Of a stretch of 64,000 nt of DNA, positions 13,441-27,050 are shown piece after piece. A program made the translations under genes and the position numbers. Numbering within the stretch: the first letter of the stretch is position 1; the number at the start of each line of letters is the position of its first letter. The notes under the pieces were generated by a model that was given only the letters and a program-made list of their open reading frames with translations, made no database searches and had not been told where the DNA came from. Source of the DNA: Zea mays (taxonomy: Eukaryota > Streptophyta > Magnoliopsida > Poales > Poaceae); assembly GCF_902167145.1 (NCBI RefSeq), contig NW_023366863.1, positions 1-64,000 of the forward strand, read 5' to 3'.

Positions 13441-15339
13441 TTCTTGGTCTAAAATCCGTAGGTGTTAGCCTCTAGTATTATTGAAAATGGTCGCTCATGG
13501 CTATTTTCAAGGTCGCTCATGGCTATTTTCATAAAAAATGGGGGTTGTGTGGCCATTTATCATCGACTAGAGGCTCATAAACCTCACCCCACATATGTTT
13601 CATTGCCATAGATTACATTCTTGGATTTCTAGTGGAAACCATTTCTTGGTTAAAAACTCGTACGTGTTAGCCTTCGGTATTATTGAAAATGGTCATTCAT
13701 GGCTATTTTCGGCAAAATGGGGGTTGTGTGGCCATTGATCGTCGACCAGAGGCTCATACACCTCACCCCACATATGTTTCCTTGTCGTAGATCACATTCT
13801 TGGATTTCTGGTGGAGACCATTTCTTGGTCAAAAATCCGTAGGTGTTAGCCTTCGATATTATTGAAAATGGTCATTCATGGCTATTTTCGGCAAAATGGG
13901 GGTTGTGTGCCATTGATCGTCGACCAGAGGCTCATACACCTCACCCCACATATGTTTCCTTGTCGTAGATCACATTCTTGGATTTCTGGTGGAGACCATT
14001 TCTTGGTCAAAAATCCGTAGGTGTTAGCCTTCGATATTATTTAAAATGGTCGTTCATGGCTATTTTCGACAAAAATGGAGGTTGTGTGGCCATTGATCAT
14101 CGTCCAGAGGCTCATACACCTCACCCCACATATGTTTCCTTGCCATAGATCACATTCTTGGATTTCTGGTGGAGACCATTTCTTGGTCAAAAATCCGTAG
14201 GTGTTAGCCTTCGGTATTATTGAAAATGGTCGTTCATGGCTATTTTCGACAAAAATGGGGGTTGTGTGGCCATTGATCATCGACCAGACGCTCATACACC
14301 TCACCCCACATATGTTTCCTTGCCATAGATCACATTCTTGGATTTCTGGTGGAGACTATTTCTTGGTCTAAAATCCGTAGGTGTTAGCCTCTAGTATTAT
14401 TGAAAATGGTCGCTCATGGCTATTTTCAAGGTCGCTCATGGCTATTTTCATAAAAAATGGGGGTTGTGTGGCCATTTATCATCGACTAGAGGCTCATAAA
14501 CCTCACCCCACATATGTTTCCTTGCCATAGATTACATTCTTGGATTTCTGGTGGAAACCATTTCTTGGTTAAAAACTCGTACGTGTTAGCCTTCGGTATT
14601 ATTGAAAATGGTCATTCATGGATATTTTCGGCAAAATGGGGGTTGTGTGGCCATTGATCGTCGACCAGAGGCTCATACACCTCACCCCACATATGTTTCC
14701 TTGTCGTAGATCAGATTCTTGGATTTCTGGTGGAGACCATTTCTTGGTCAAAAATCCGTAGGTGTTAGCCTTCGATATTATTGAAAATGGTCATTCATGG
14801 CTATTTTCGGCAAAATGGGGGTTGTGTGGCCATTGATCGTCGACCAGAGGCTCATACACCTCACCCCACATATGTTTCCTTGTCGTAGATCACATTCTTG
14901 GATTTCTGGTGGAGACCATTTCTTGGTCAAAAATCCGTAGGTGTTAGCCTTCGATATTATTGAAAATGGTCGTTCATGGCTATTTTCGACAAAAATGGGG
15001 GTTGTGTGGCCATTGATCATCGACCAGAGGCTCATACACCTCACCCCACATATGTTTCCTTGCCATAGATCACATTCTTGGATTTCTGGTGGAGACCATT
15101 TCTTGGTCAAAAATCCGTAGGTGTTAGCCTTCGGTATTTTTGAAAATGGTCGTTCATGGCTATTTTCGACAAAAATGGGGGTTGTGTGGCCATTGATCAT
15201 CGACCAGACGCTCATACACCTCACCCCACATATGTTTCCTTGCCATAGATCACATTCTTGGATTTCTGGTGGAGACCATTTCTTGGTCTAAAATCCGTAG
15301 GTGTTAGCCTCTAGTATTATTGAAAATGGTCGCTCATGG

Positions 15340-17560
15340 CTATTTTCAAGGTCGCTCATGGCTATTTTCATAAAAAATGGGGGTTGTGTGGCCATTGATC
15401 GTCGACCAGAGGCTCATACACCTCACCCCACATATGTTTCCTTGCCATAGATCACATTCTTGGATTTCTGGTGGAGACCATTTCTTGGTCAAAAATCCGT
15501 AGGTGTTAGCCTTCGGTATTATTGAAAATGGTCGTTCATGGCTATTTTCGACAAAAATGGGGGTTGTGTGGCCATTGATCATCGACCAGACGGTCATACA
15601 CCTCACCCCACATATGTTTCCTTGCCATAGATCACATTCTTGGATTTCTGGTGGAGACCATTTCTTGGTCTAAAATCCGTAGGTGTTAGCCTCTAGTATT
15701 ATTGAAAATGGTCGCTCATGGCTATTTTCAAGGTCGCTCATGGCTATTTTCATAAACAATGGGGGTTGTGTGGCCATTTATCATCGACTAGAGGCTCATA
15801 AACCTCACCCCACATATGTTTCCTTGCCATAGATTACATTCTTGGATTTCTGGTGGAAACCATTTCTTGGTTAAAAACTCGTACGTGTTAGCCTTCGGTA
15901 TTATTGAAAATGGTCATTCATGGCTATTTTTCGCAAAATGGGGGTTGTGTGGCCATTGATCATCGACCAGAGGCTCATACACCTCACCCCACATATGTTT
16001 CCTTGCCATAGATCACATTCTTGGATTTCTGGTGGAGACCATTTCTTGGTCAAAAATCCGTACGTGTTAGCCTTTGGTATTTTTGAAAATGATCATTCAT
16101 GGCTATTTTCGACAAAAATGGGGGTTGTGTGGCCATTGATCATCGACTAGAGGCTCATACACCTCACCCCACATATGTTTCCTTGCCATAGATCACATTC
16201 TTGGATTTCTGGTGGAGACCATTTCTTGGTCAAAAATCCGTAGGTGTTAGCCTTCGGTATTATTGAAAATGGTCATTCATGGCTATTTTCGACAAAAATG
16301 GGGGTTGTGGCCATTGATCATCGACCAGACGCTCATACACCTCACCCCACATATGTTTCCTTGCCATAGATCACATTCTTGGATTTCTGGTGGAGACCAT
16401 TTCTTGGTCTAAAATCCGTAGGTGTTAGCCTCTAGTATTATTGAAAATGGTCGCTCATGGCTATTTTCAAGGTCGCTCATGGCTATTTTCATAAAAAATG
16501 GGGGTTGTGTGGCCATTGATCGTCGACCAGAGGCTCATACACCTCACCCCACATATGTTTCCTTGCCATAGATCACATTCTTGGATTTCTGGTGGAGACC
16601 ATTTCTTGGTCAAAAATCCGTAGGTGTTAGCCTTCGGTATTATTGAAAATGGTCGTTCATGGCTATTTTCGACAAAAATGGGGGTTGTGTGGCCATTGAT
16701 CATCGACCAGACGGTCATACACCTCACCCCACATATGTTTCCTTGCCATAGATCACATTCTTGGATTTCTGGTGGAGTACATTTCTTGGTCTAAAATCCG
16801 TAGGTGTTAGCCTCTAGTATTATTGAAAATGGTCGCTCATGGCTATTTTCAAGGTCGCTCATGGCTATTTTCATAAACAATGGGGGTTGTGTGGCCATTT
16901 ATCATCGACTAGAGGCTCATAAACCTCACCCCACATATGTTTCCTTGCCATAGATTACATTCTTTGATTTCTGGTGGAAACCATTTCTTGGTTAAAAACT
17001 CGTACGTGTTAGCCTTCGGTATTATTGAAAATGGTCATTCATGGCTATTTTTGGCAAAATGGGGGTTGTGTGGCCATTGATCATCGACCAGAGGCTCATA
17101 CACCTCACCCCACATATGTTTCCTTGCCATAGATCACATTCTTGGATTTCTGGTGGAGACCATTTCTTGGTCAAAAATCCGTACGTGTTAGCCTTTGGTA
17201 TTTTTGAAAATGATCATTCATGGCTATTTTCGACAAAAATGGGGGTTGTGTGGCCATTGATCATCGACTAGAGGCTCATACACCTCACCCCACATATGTT
17301 TCCTTGCCATAGATCACATTCTTGGATTTCTGGTGGAGACCATTTCTTGGTCAAAAATCCGTAGGTGTTAGCCTTCGGTATTATTGAAAATGGTCATTCA
17401 TGGCTATTTTCGACAAAAATGGGGGTTGTGGCCATTGATCATCGACCAGACGCTCATACACCTCACCCCACATATGTTTCCTTGCCATAGATCACATTCT
17501 TGGATTTCTGGTGGAGACCATGTCTTGGTCTAAAATCCGTAGGTGTTAGCCTCTAGTATT
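15340..17560 (-). repeat. 1121-bp direct duplication in satellite
   Basis: Sequence at about 15340-16440 recurs at about 16461-17560 with a constant offset of 1121 bp. Shared private variants include CAGACGGTCATAC, CATAAACAATGGGG, GAAAATGATCATTC and the two-base loss GGGGGTTGTGGCC. The block has six units, two of them 202-bp variants (6 x 180 + 2 x 22 = 1124, close to the offset once small deletions are allowed). Confidence 0.85.
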
Positions 17561-20500
17561 ATTGAAAATGGTCGCTCATGGCTATTTTCAAGGTCGCTCA
17601 TGGCTATTTTCATAAAAAATGGCTCTTGTGTGGCCATTTATCATTGACTAGAGGCTCATAAACCTCACCCCACATATGTTTCCTTGCCATAGATTACATT
17701 CTTGGATTTCTGGTGGAGACCATTTCTTGGTTAAAAACTCGTACGTGTTAGCCTTCGGTATTATTGAAAATGGTCATTCATGGCTAATTTTCGGCAAAAT
17801 GGGGGTTGTGTGGCCATTGATCGTCGACCAGAGGCTCATACACCTCACCCCACATATGTTTCCTTGCCATAGATCATATTCTTGGATTTCTGGTGGAGAC
17901 CATTTCTTGGTCAAAAATCCGTAGGTGTTAGCCTTCGGTATTATTGTAAATGGTCATTCATGGCTATTTTCGACAAAAATGGGGGTTGTGTGGCCATTGA
18001 TCATCGACCAGAGGCTCATACACCTCACTACACATATGTTTCCTTGCCATAGATCACATTCTTGGATTTATGGTGGAGACCATTTCTTGGTCAAAAATCC
18101 GTAGGTGTTAGCCTTCAATGTCATTGAAAATGGTCGTTCATGGCTATTTTCGACAAAAATTAGGGTTGTGTGGCCATTGATCGTCGACCAGAGGCTCATA
18201 CACCTCACCCCACATATGTTTCCTTGCCATAGATCACATTCTTGGATTTCTGGTGGAGACCATTTCTTGGTCAAAAATCCGTAGGTGTTAGCCTTCGGTA
18301 TTATTGAAAATGGTCGTTCATGGCTATTTTCGAGAAAAATGGGGGTTGTGTGGCCATTGATCATCGACCAGACGCTCATACACCTCACCCCACATATGTT
18401 TCCTTGCCATAGATCACATTCTTGGATTTCTGGTGGAGACCATTTCTTGGTTAAAAACTCGTACGTGTTAGCCTTCGGTATTATTGAAAATGGTCATTCA
18501 TGGCTATTTTCGGCAAAATGGGGGTTGTGTGGCCATTGATCATCGACCAGAGGCTCGTACACCTCACCCCACATATGTTTCCTTGCCATAGATCACATTC
18601 TTGGATTTCTGGTGGAGACCATTTCTTGGTTAAAAATCCGTACGTGTTAGCCTTTGGTATTTTTGAAAATGGTCATTCATGGCTATTTTCGACAAAAATG
18701 GGGGTTGTGTGGCCATTGATCATCGACTAGAGGCTCATACACCTCACCCCACATATGTTTCCTTGCCATAGATCACATTCTTGGATTTCTGGTGGAGACC
18801 ATTTCTTGGTAAAAAATCCGTAGGTGTTAGCCTTCGGTATTATTGAAAATGGTCGTTCATGGCTATTTTCGACAAAAATGGGGGTTGTGTGGCCATTGAT
18901 CATCGACCAGACGCTCATACACCTCACCCCACATATGTTTCCTTGCCATAGATCACATTCTTGGATTTCTGGTGGAGACCATTTCTTGGTCTAAAATCCG
19001 TAGGTGTTAGCCTCTAGTATTATTGAAAATGGTCGCTCATGGCTATTTTCAAGGTCGCTCATGGCTATTTTCATAAAAAATGGGGGTTGTGTGGCCATTT
19101 ATCATCGACTAGAGGCTCATAAACCTCACCCCACATATGTTTCATTGCCATAGATTACATTCTTGGATTTCTGGTGGAAACCATTTCTTGGTTAAAAACT
19201 CGTACGTGTTAGCCTTCGGTATTATTGAAAATGGTCATTCATGGCTATTTTCGGCAAAATGGGGGTTGTGTGGCCATTGATCGTCGACCAGAGGCTCATA
19301 CACCTCACCCCACATATGTTTCCTTGTCGTAGATCACATTCTTGGATTTCTGGTGGAGACCATTTCTTGGTCAAAAATCCGTAGGTGTTAGCCTTCGATA
19401 TTATTGAAAATGGTCATTCATGGCTATTTTCGGCAAAATGGGGGTTGTGTGGCCATTGATCGTCGACCAGAGGCTCATACACCTCACCCCACATATGTTT
19501 CCTTGCCATAGATCACATTCTTGGATTTCTGGTGGAGACCATTTCTTGGTCAAAAATCCGTAGGTGTTAGCCTTCGGTATTATTGAAAATGGTCGTTCAT
19601 GGCTATTTTCGACAAAAATGGGGGTTGTGTGGCCATTGATCATCGACCAGACGCTCATACACCTCACCCCACATATGTTTCCTTGCCATAGATCACATTC
19701 TTGGATTTCTGGTGGAGACCATTTCTTGGTCTAAAATCCGTAGGTGTTAGCCTCTAGTATTATTGAAAATGGTCGCTCATGGCTATTTTCATAAAAAATG
19801 GGGGTTGTGTGGCCATTTATCATCGACTAGAGGCTCATAAACCTCACCCCACATATGTTTCCTTGCCATAGATTACATTCTTGGATTTCTGGTGGAAACC
19901 ATTTCTTGGTTAAAAACTCGTACGTGTTAGCCTTCGGTATTATTGAAAATGGTCATTCATGGCTATTTTCGGCAAAATGGGGGTTGTGTGGCCATTGATC
20001 GTCGACCAGAGGCTCATACACCTCACCCCACATATGTTTCCTTGTCGTAGATCACATTCTTGGATTTCTGGTGGAGACCATTTCTTGGTCAAAAATCCGT
20101 AGGTGTTAGCCTTCGATATTATTGAAAATGGTCATTCATGGCTATTTTCGGCAAAATGGGGGTTGTGTGGCCATTGATCGTCGACCAGAGGCTCATACAC
20201 CTCACCCCACATATGTTTCCTTGTCGTAGATCACATTCTTGGATTTCTGGTGGAGACCATTTCTTGGTCAAAAATCCGTAGGTGTTAGCCTTCGATATTA
20301 TTGAAAATGGTCGTTCATGGCTATTTTCGACAAAAATGGGGGTTGTGTGGCCATTGATCATCGACCAGAGGCTCATACACCTCACCCCACATATGTTTCC
20401 TTGCCATAGATCACATTCTTGGATTTCTGGTGGAGTCCATTTCTTGGTCAAAAATCCGTAGGTGTTAGCCTTCGGTATTATTGAAAATGGTCGTTCATGG

Positions 20501-21999
20501 CTATTTTCGACAAAAATGGGGGTTGTGTGGCCATTGATCATCGACCAGACGCTCATACACCTCACCCCACATATGTTTCCTTGCCATAGATCACATTCTT
20601 GGATTTCTGGTGGAGACCATTTCTTGGTCTAAAATCCGTAGGTGTTAGCCTCTAGTATTATTGAAAATGGTCGCTCATGGCTATTTTCAAGGTCGCTCAT
20701 GGCTATTTTCATAAAAAATGGGGGTTGTGTGGCCATTGATCGTCGACCAGAGGCTCATACACCTCACCCCACGTATGTTTCCTTGCCATAGATCACATTC
20801 TTGGATTTCTGCTGGAGACCATTTCTTGGTCAAAATTCCGTAGGTGTTAGCCTTCGGTATTATTGAAAATGGTCGTTCATGGCTATTTTCGACAAAAATG
20901 GGGGTTGTGTGGCCATTGATCATCGACCAGACGCTCATACACCTCACCCCACATATGTTTCCTTGCCATAGATCACATTCTTGGATTTCTGGTGGAGACC
21001 ATTTCTTGGTCAAAAATCCGTAGGTCTTAGCCTCTAGTATTATTGAAAATGGTCGCTCATGGCTATTTTCATAAAAAATGGGGGTTGTGTGGCCATTTAT
21101 CATCGACTAGAGGCTCATAAATCTCACCCCACATATGTTTCCTTGCCATAGATCACATTCTTGGATTTTTGGTGGAGACCATTTCTTGGTCAAAAACTCG
21201 TACGTGTTAGCCTTCGGTATTATTGAAAATGGTCGTTCATGGCTATTTTCGGCAAAATGGGGGTTCTGTGGCCATTGATCATCGACCAGAGGCTCGTACA
21301 CCTCACCCCACATATGTTTCCTTGCCATAGATCACATTCTTGGATTTCTGGTGGAGACCATTTCTTGGGCAAAAATCCGAATGTGTTAGCCTTTGGTATT
21401 TTTGAAAATGGTCATTCATGGCTATTTTCGACAAAAATGGGGGTTGTGTGGCCATTGATCTTCGACCAGAGGCTCATACACCTCACTACACATATGTTTC
21501 CTTGCCATAGATCACATTCTTGGATTTATGGTGGAGACCATTTCTTGGTCAAAAATCCGTAGGTGTTAGCCTTCAGTGTCATTGAAAATGGTCGTTCATG
21601 GCTATTTTCGACAAAAATTAGGGTTGTGTGGCCATTGATCGTCGACCAGAGGCTCATACACCTCACCCCACATATGTTTCCTTGCCATAGATCACATTCT
21701 TGGATTTCTGGTGGAGACCATTTCTTGGTCAAAAATCCGTAGGTGTTAGCCTTAGGTATTATTGAAAATGGTCGTTCATGGCTATTTTCGATAAAAATGG
21801 GGGTTGTGTGGCCATTGATCATCGACCAGACGCTCATACACCTCACCCCACATATGTTTCCTTGCCATAGATCACATTCTTGGATTTCTGCTGGAGACCA
21901 TTTCTTGGTCTAAAATCCGTAGGTGTTAGCCTCTAGTATTATTGAAAATGGTCGCTCATGGCTATTTTCAAGGTCGCTCATGGCTATTTTCATAAAAAA

Positions 22000-24610
22000 T
22001 GGGGATTGTGTGGCCATTTATCATCGACTAGAGGCTCATAAACCTCACCCCACATATGTTTCATTGCCATAGATCACATTCTTGGATTTCTGGTGGAGAC
22101 CATTTCTTGGTTAAAAACTCGTACGTGTTAGCCTTCGGTATTATTGAAAATGGTCGTTCATGGCTATTTTCGGCAAAATGGGGGTTGTGTGGCCATTGAT
22201 CATCGACCAGAGGCTCGTACACCTCACCCCACATATGTTTCCTTGCCATAGATCACATTCTTGGATTTCTGGTGGAGACCATTTCTTGGTCAAAAATCTG
22301 TACGTGTTAGCCTTTGGTATTTTTGAAAATGGTCATACATGGCTATTTTCGACAAAAATGGGGGTTGTGTGGCCATTGATCTTTGACCAGAGGCTCATAC
22401 ACCTCACTACACATATGTTTCCTTGCCATAGATCACATTCTTGGATTTATGGTGGAGACCATTTCTTGGTCAAAAATCCGTAGGTGTTAGCCTTCAGTGT
22501 CATTGAAAATGGTCGTTCATGGCTATTTTCGACAAAAATTAGGGTTGTGTGGCCATTGATCGTCGACTAGAGGCTCATACACCTCACCCCACATATGTTT
22601 CTTTGCCATAAATCATATTCTTGGATTATTGGTGGAGACCATTTCTTGGTCAAAAATCTGTAGGTGTTAGCCTTCGGTATTATTGAAAATGGTCGTTCAT
22701 GGCTATTTTCGACAAAAATGGGGGTTGTGTGTCCATTGATCATCGACCAGACGCTCATACACCTCACCCCACATATGTTTCCTTGCCATAGATCACATTC
22801 TTGGATTTCTGGTGGAGACCATTTCTTGGTCTAAAATCCGTAGGTGTTAGCCTCTAGTATTATTGAAAATGGTCGCTCATGGCTATTTTCAAGGTCGCAC
22901 ATGGCTATTTTCATAAAAAATGGGGGTTGTGTGGCCATTTATCATCGACTAGAGGCTCATAAACCTCACCCCACATATGTTTCCTTGCCATAGATTACAT
23001 TCTTGGATTTCTGGTGGAAGCCATTTCTTGGTTAAAAACTCGTACGTGTTAGCCTTCGGTATTATTGAAAATGGTCATTCATGGCTATTTTCGGCAAAAT
23101 GGGGGTTGTGTGGCCATTGATCGTCGACCAGAGGCTCATACACCTCACCCCACATATGTTTCCTTGTCGTAGATCACATTCTTGGATTTCTGGTGGAGAC
23201 CATTTCTTGGTCTAAAATCCGTAGGTGTTAGCCTCTAGTATTATTGAAAATGGTCGCTCATGGCTATTTTCAAGGTCGCTCATGGCTATTTTCATAAAAA
23301 ATGGGGGTTGTGTGGCCATTTATCATCGACTAGAGGCTCATAAACCTCACCCCACATATGTTTCATTGCCATAGATCACATTCTTGGATTTCTGGTGGAG
23401 ACCATTTCTTGGTTAAAAACTCGTACGTGTTAGCCTTCGGTATTATTGAAAATGGTCGTTCATGGCTATTTTCGGCAAAATGGGGGTTGTGTGGCCATTG
23501 ATCATCGACCAGAGGCTCGTGCACCTCACCCCACATATGTTTCCTTGCCATAGATCACATTCTTGGATTTCTGGTGGAGACCATTTCTTGGTCAAAAATC
23601 CGTACGTGTTAGCCTTTGGTATTTTTGAAAATGGTCATACATGGCTATTTTCGACAAAAATGGGGGTTGTGTGGCCATTGATCTTCGACCAGAGGCTCAT
23701 ACACCTCACTACACATATGTTTCCTTGCCATAGATCACATTCTTGGATTTATGGTGGAGACCATTTCTTGGTCAAAAATCCGTAGGTGTTAGCCTTCAGT
23801 GTCATTGAAAATGGTCGTTCATGGCTATTTTCGACAAAAATTAGGGTTGTGTGGCCATTGATCGTCGACTAGAGGCTCATACACCTCACCCCACATATGT
23901 TTCTTTGCCATAAATCATATTCTTGGATTATTGGTGGAGACCATTTCTTGGTCAAAAATCCGTAGGTGTTAGCCTTCGGTATTATTGAAAATGGTCGTTC
24001 ATGGCTATTTTCGACAAAAATGGGGGTTGTGTGTCCATTGATCATCGACCAGACGCTCATACACCTCACCCCACATATGTTTCCTTGCCATAGATCACAT
24101 TCTTGGATTTCTGGTGGAGACCATTTCTTGGTCTAAAATCCGTAGGTGTTAGCCTCTAGTATTATTGAAAATGGTCGCTCATGGCTATTTTCAAGGTCGC
24201 ACATGGCTATTTTCATAAAAAATGGGGGTTGTGTGGCCATTTATCATCGACTAGAGGCTCATAAACCTCACCCCACATATGTTTCCTTGCCATAGATTAC
24301 ATTCTTGGATTTCTGGTGGAAGCCATTTCTTGGTTAAAAACTCGTAAGTGTTAGCCTTCGGTATTATTGAAAATGGTCATTCATGGCTATTTTCGGCAAA
24401 ATGGGGGTTGTGTGGCCATTGATCGTCGACCAGAGGCTCATACACCTCACCCCACATATGTTTCCTTGTCGTAGATCACATTCTTGGATTTCTGGTGGAG
24501 ACCATTTCTTGGTCTAAAATCCGTAGGTGTTAGCCTCTAGTATTATTGAAAATGGTCGCTCATGGCTATTTTCAAGGTCGCTCATGGCTATTTTCATAAA
24601 AAATGGGGGT
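22000..24610 (-). repeat. 1302-bp direct duplication in satellite
   Basis: Sequence at about 22000-23300 recurs at about 23302-24610 with an offset of 1302 bp. Diagnostic shared variants are CATACATGGC, CATAAATCATATTC, TTGGATTATTGG, GTGTGTCCATTG and the variant join AAGGTCGCACATGG. The block contains two 202-bp units. Part of the same variant set recurs a third time near 44690-45020. Confidence 0.85.
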
Positions 24611-26314
24611 TGTGTGGCCATTTATCATCGACTAGAGGCTCATAAACCTCACCCCACATATGTTTCCTTGCCATATATTACATTCTTGGATTTCTGGTGG
24701 AAGCCATTTCTTGGTTAAAAACTCGTACGTGTTAGCCTTCGGTATTATTGAAAATGGTCATTCATGGCTATTTTCGACAAAATGGGGGTTGTGTGGCCAT
24801 TGATCGTCGACCAGAGGCTCATACACCTCACCCCACAAATGTTTCCTTGTCGTAGATCACATTCTTGGATTTCTGGTGGAGACCATTTCTTGGTCAAAAA
24901 TCCGTAGGTGTTAGCCTTCGATATTATTGAAAATGGTCGTTCATGGCTATTTTCGACAAAAAATGGGGGTTGTGTGGCCATTGATCATCGACCAGAGGCT
25001 CATACACCTCACCCCACATATGTTTCCTTGCCATAGATCACATTCTTGGATTTCTGGTGGAGACCATTTCTTGGTCAAAAATCCGTAGGTGTTAGCCTTC
25101 GGTATTATTGTAAATGGTCATTCATGGCTATTTTCGACAAAAATGGGGGTTGTGTGGCCATTGATCATCGACCATAGGCTCATACACCTCACCCCACATA
25201 TGTTTCCTTGCCATAGATCACATTCTTGGATTTCTGGTGGAGACCATTTCTTGGTCAAAAATCCGTAGGTCTTAGCCTCTAATATTATTGAAAATGGTCG
25301 CTCATGGCTATTTTCATAAAAAAATGGGGGTTGTGTGGCCATTTATCATCGACTAGAGGCTCATAAATCTCACCCCACATATGTTTCCTTGCCATAGATC
25401 ACATTCTTGGATTTTTGGTGGAGACCATTTCTTGGTCAAAAACTCGTACGTGTTAGCCTTCGGTATTATTGAAAATGGTCGTTCATGGCTATTTTCGGCA
25501 AAATGGGGGTTGTGTGGCCATTGATCATCGACCAGAGGCTCGTACACCTCACCCCACATATGTTTCCTTGCCATAGATTACATTCTTGGATTTCTGGTGG
25601 AAACCATTTCTTGGTTAAAAACTCGTACGTGTTAGCCTTCGGTATTATTGAAAATGGTCATTCATGGCTATTTTCGACAACAATGTGGGTTGTGTGGCCA
25701 TTGATCATCGACCAGAGGCTCATACACCTCACCCCACATATGTTTCCTTGCCATAGATCACATTCTTAGATTTCTGGTGGAGACCATTTCTTGGTCAAAA
25801 ACCCGTAGGTCTTAGCCTCTAATATTATTGAAAATGGTCGCTCATGGCTATTTTCATAAAAAATGGGGGTTGTGTGGCCATTTATCATCGACTAGAGGCT
25901 CATAAATCTCACCCCTCATATGTTTCCTTGCCATAGATCACATTCTTGGATTTTTGGTGGAGACCATTTCTTGGTCAAAAACTCGTACGTGTTAGCCTTC
26001 GGTATTATTGAAAATGGTCATTCATGGCTATTTTCGGCAAAATGGGGGTTCTGTGGCCATTGATCATCGACCAGAGGCTCGTACACCTCACCCCACATAT
26101 GTTTCCTTGCCATAGATCACATTCTTGGATTTCTGGTGGAGACCATTTCTTGGGCAAAAATCCGAATGTGTTAGCCTTTGGTATTTTTGAAAATGGTCAT
26201 TCATGGCTATTTTCGACAAAAATGGGGGTTGTGTGGCCATTGATCTTCGACCAGAGGCTCATACACCTCACTACACATATGTTTCCTTGCCATAGATCAC
26301 ATTATTGGATTTAT

Positions 26315-26319
26315 GGTGG
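26315..26319. repeat. Target site duplication of element A (left)
   Basis: GGTGG immediately before the TGTTGG end of element A. It is repeated at 33698-33702 right after the CCAACA end. The 5-bp length is typical of LTR retrotransposon integration and shows the element is complete. Confidence 0.95.
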
Positions 26320-26989
26320 TGTTGGGGACTTGTTCTCAAGTGCTAAGAGTTAAGAACAAGGCAACATAAAAAGTGTTAAGTGTTAAAATCCTTCGTCCTT
26401 CGAAGCATTATGTTCCTTCGGGAAATAATGAGTCTCGGACGAAGGTCATGAGAGACATACCTTCGTAAACATAACAAGTAATGACGAAGGACTCACATAA
26501 AGCATGAAATATGATATAAGCATCACCATAGAATCATTTCTATTTTATTAACATGGAAAAACAGAAATGATTCCAAATTACAAATGTACCTTCGGTCCTG
26601 AGAGAAGGTGTAAAGTACGAGCGTGATGCCAAAAGCAAATGCCAAGTCAGCGTGAACAGTACGGGAGTACTGTTCATCTATTTATAGACGCGGGACGCAG
26701 CCCACGTAAAATTACATCCATGTCCATTACATTTGTTAACGGCTTATGGAAATCTGTCGAGGCCCCCGAAGTCTTTTCATCTTTGAGTCGGTTCCCCCTT
26801 CTGCCATCGCGCCGAAGCTTCCCTGCGCACAGCTTCGGCTACACTCGACCTTCGTCTGGTTCAGGCTTCGTCCTGGCCGTGCTCCATATTCATAATTCTG
26901 GATCCGAAAATACCTGTTCACATAATCCACTCGGAAAACATTGTCAAATCATGTTTTTGAGGACCTTCGGAGGACGAAGGCCCCCAACA
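26320..26989 (-). repeat. Element A 3' LTR (670 bp)
   Basis: Runs from TGTTGGGG to CCCCAACA as read on the plus strand; in element orientation it starts TGTTGGGGGCC and ends TCCCCAACA. It is matched base for base by the LTR at 33028-33697. It contains a reverse TATA box CTATAAATAG (26678-26687), the palindrome GAACAGTAC-4-GTACTGTTC just after it, and the AATAAA hairpin described for the 5' LTR. The small open frame over this LTR is not a gene. Confidence 0.95.
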
Positions 26990-27001
26990 GTAGCCCCTCG
27001 C
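26990..27001 (-). other. Element A polypurine tract
   Basis: On the minus strand GCGAGGGGCTAC abuts the TGTTGG start of the 3' LTR. B and C carry GCGAAAGGGGCTAC at the same place. The position and purine content fit the plus-strand DNA primer of reverse transcription. Confidence 0.75.
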
Positions 27002-27050
27002 AATATTAATTTGTAAATAATAAATTCAGATTGCGATATGGACGAAGGCC

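Larger units (their letters stand above)
6208..26319 (-). repeat. K180 knob satellite array, reverse orientation (main block)
   Basis: About 110 units of the 180-bp satellite in reverse orientation, uninterrupted for 20.1 kb. Eighteen 202-bp variant units lie, by their CAAGGTCGC join, near 7676, 10028, 10589, 12049, 13508, 14427, 15347, 15729, 16468, 16850, 17589, 19050, 20688, 21969, 22890, 23271, 24192 and 24571. Several blocks of units are copied to other places in the array (see the separate duplication entries), the expected result of unequal crossing over in a satellite. No gene, no other repeat type and no 350-bp TR-1 sequence is seen. The right end is cut by element A. Confidence 0.93.

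Noticed and set aside
6208..26319. 350-bp TR-1 knob repeat
   Set aside because: No second satellite type was found; all units are of the 180/202-bp type.
26639..27016. 125-aa frame in the LTR of A and its copy at 33347
   Set aside because: Lies antisense across the LTR promoter and ends in the flank. The second copy runs into satellite.
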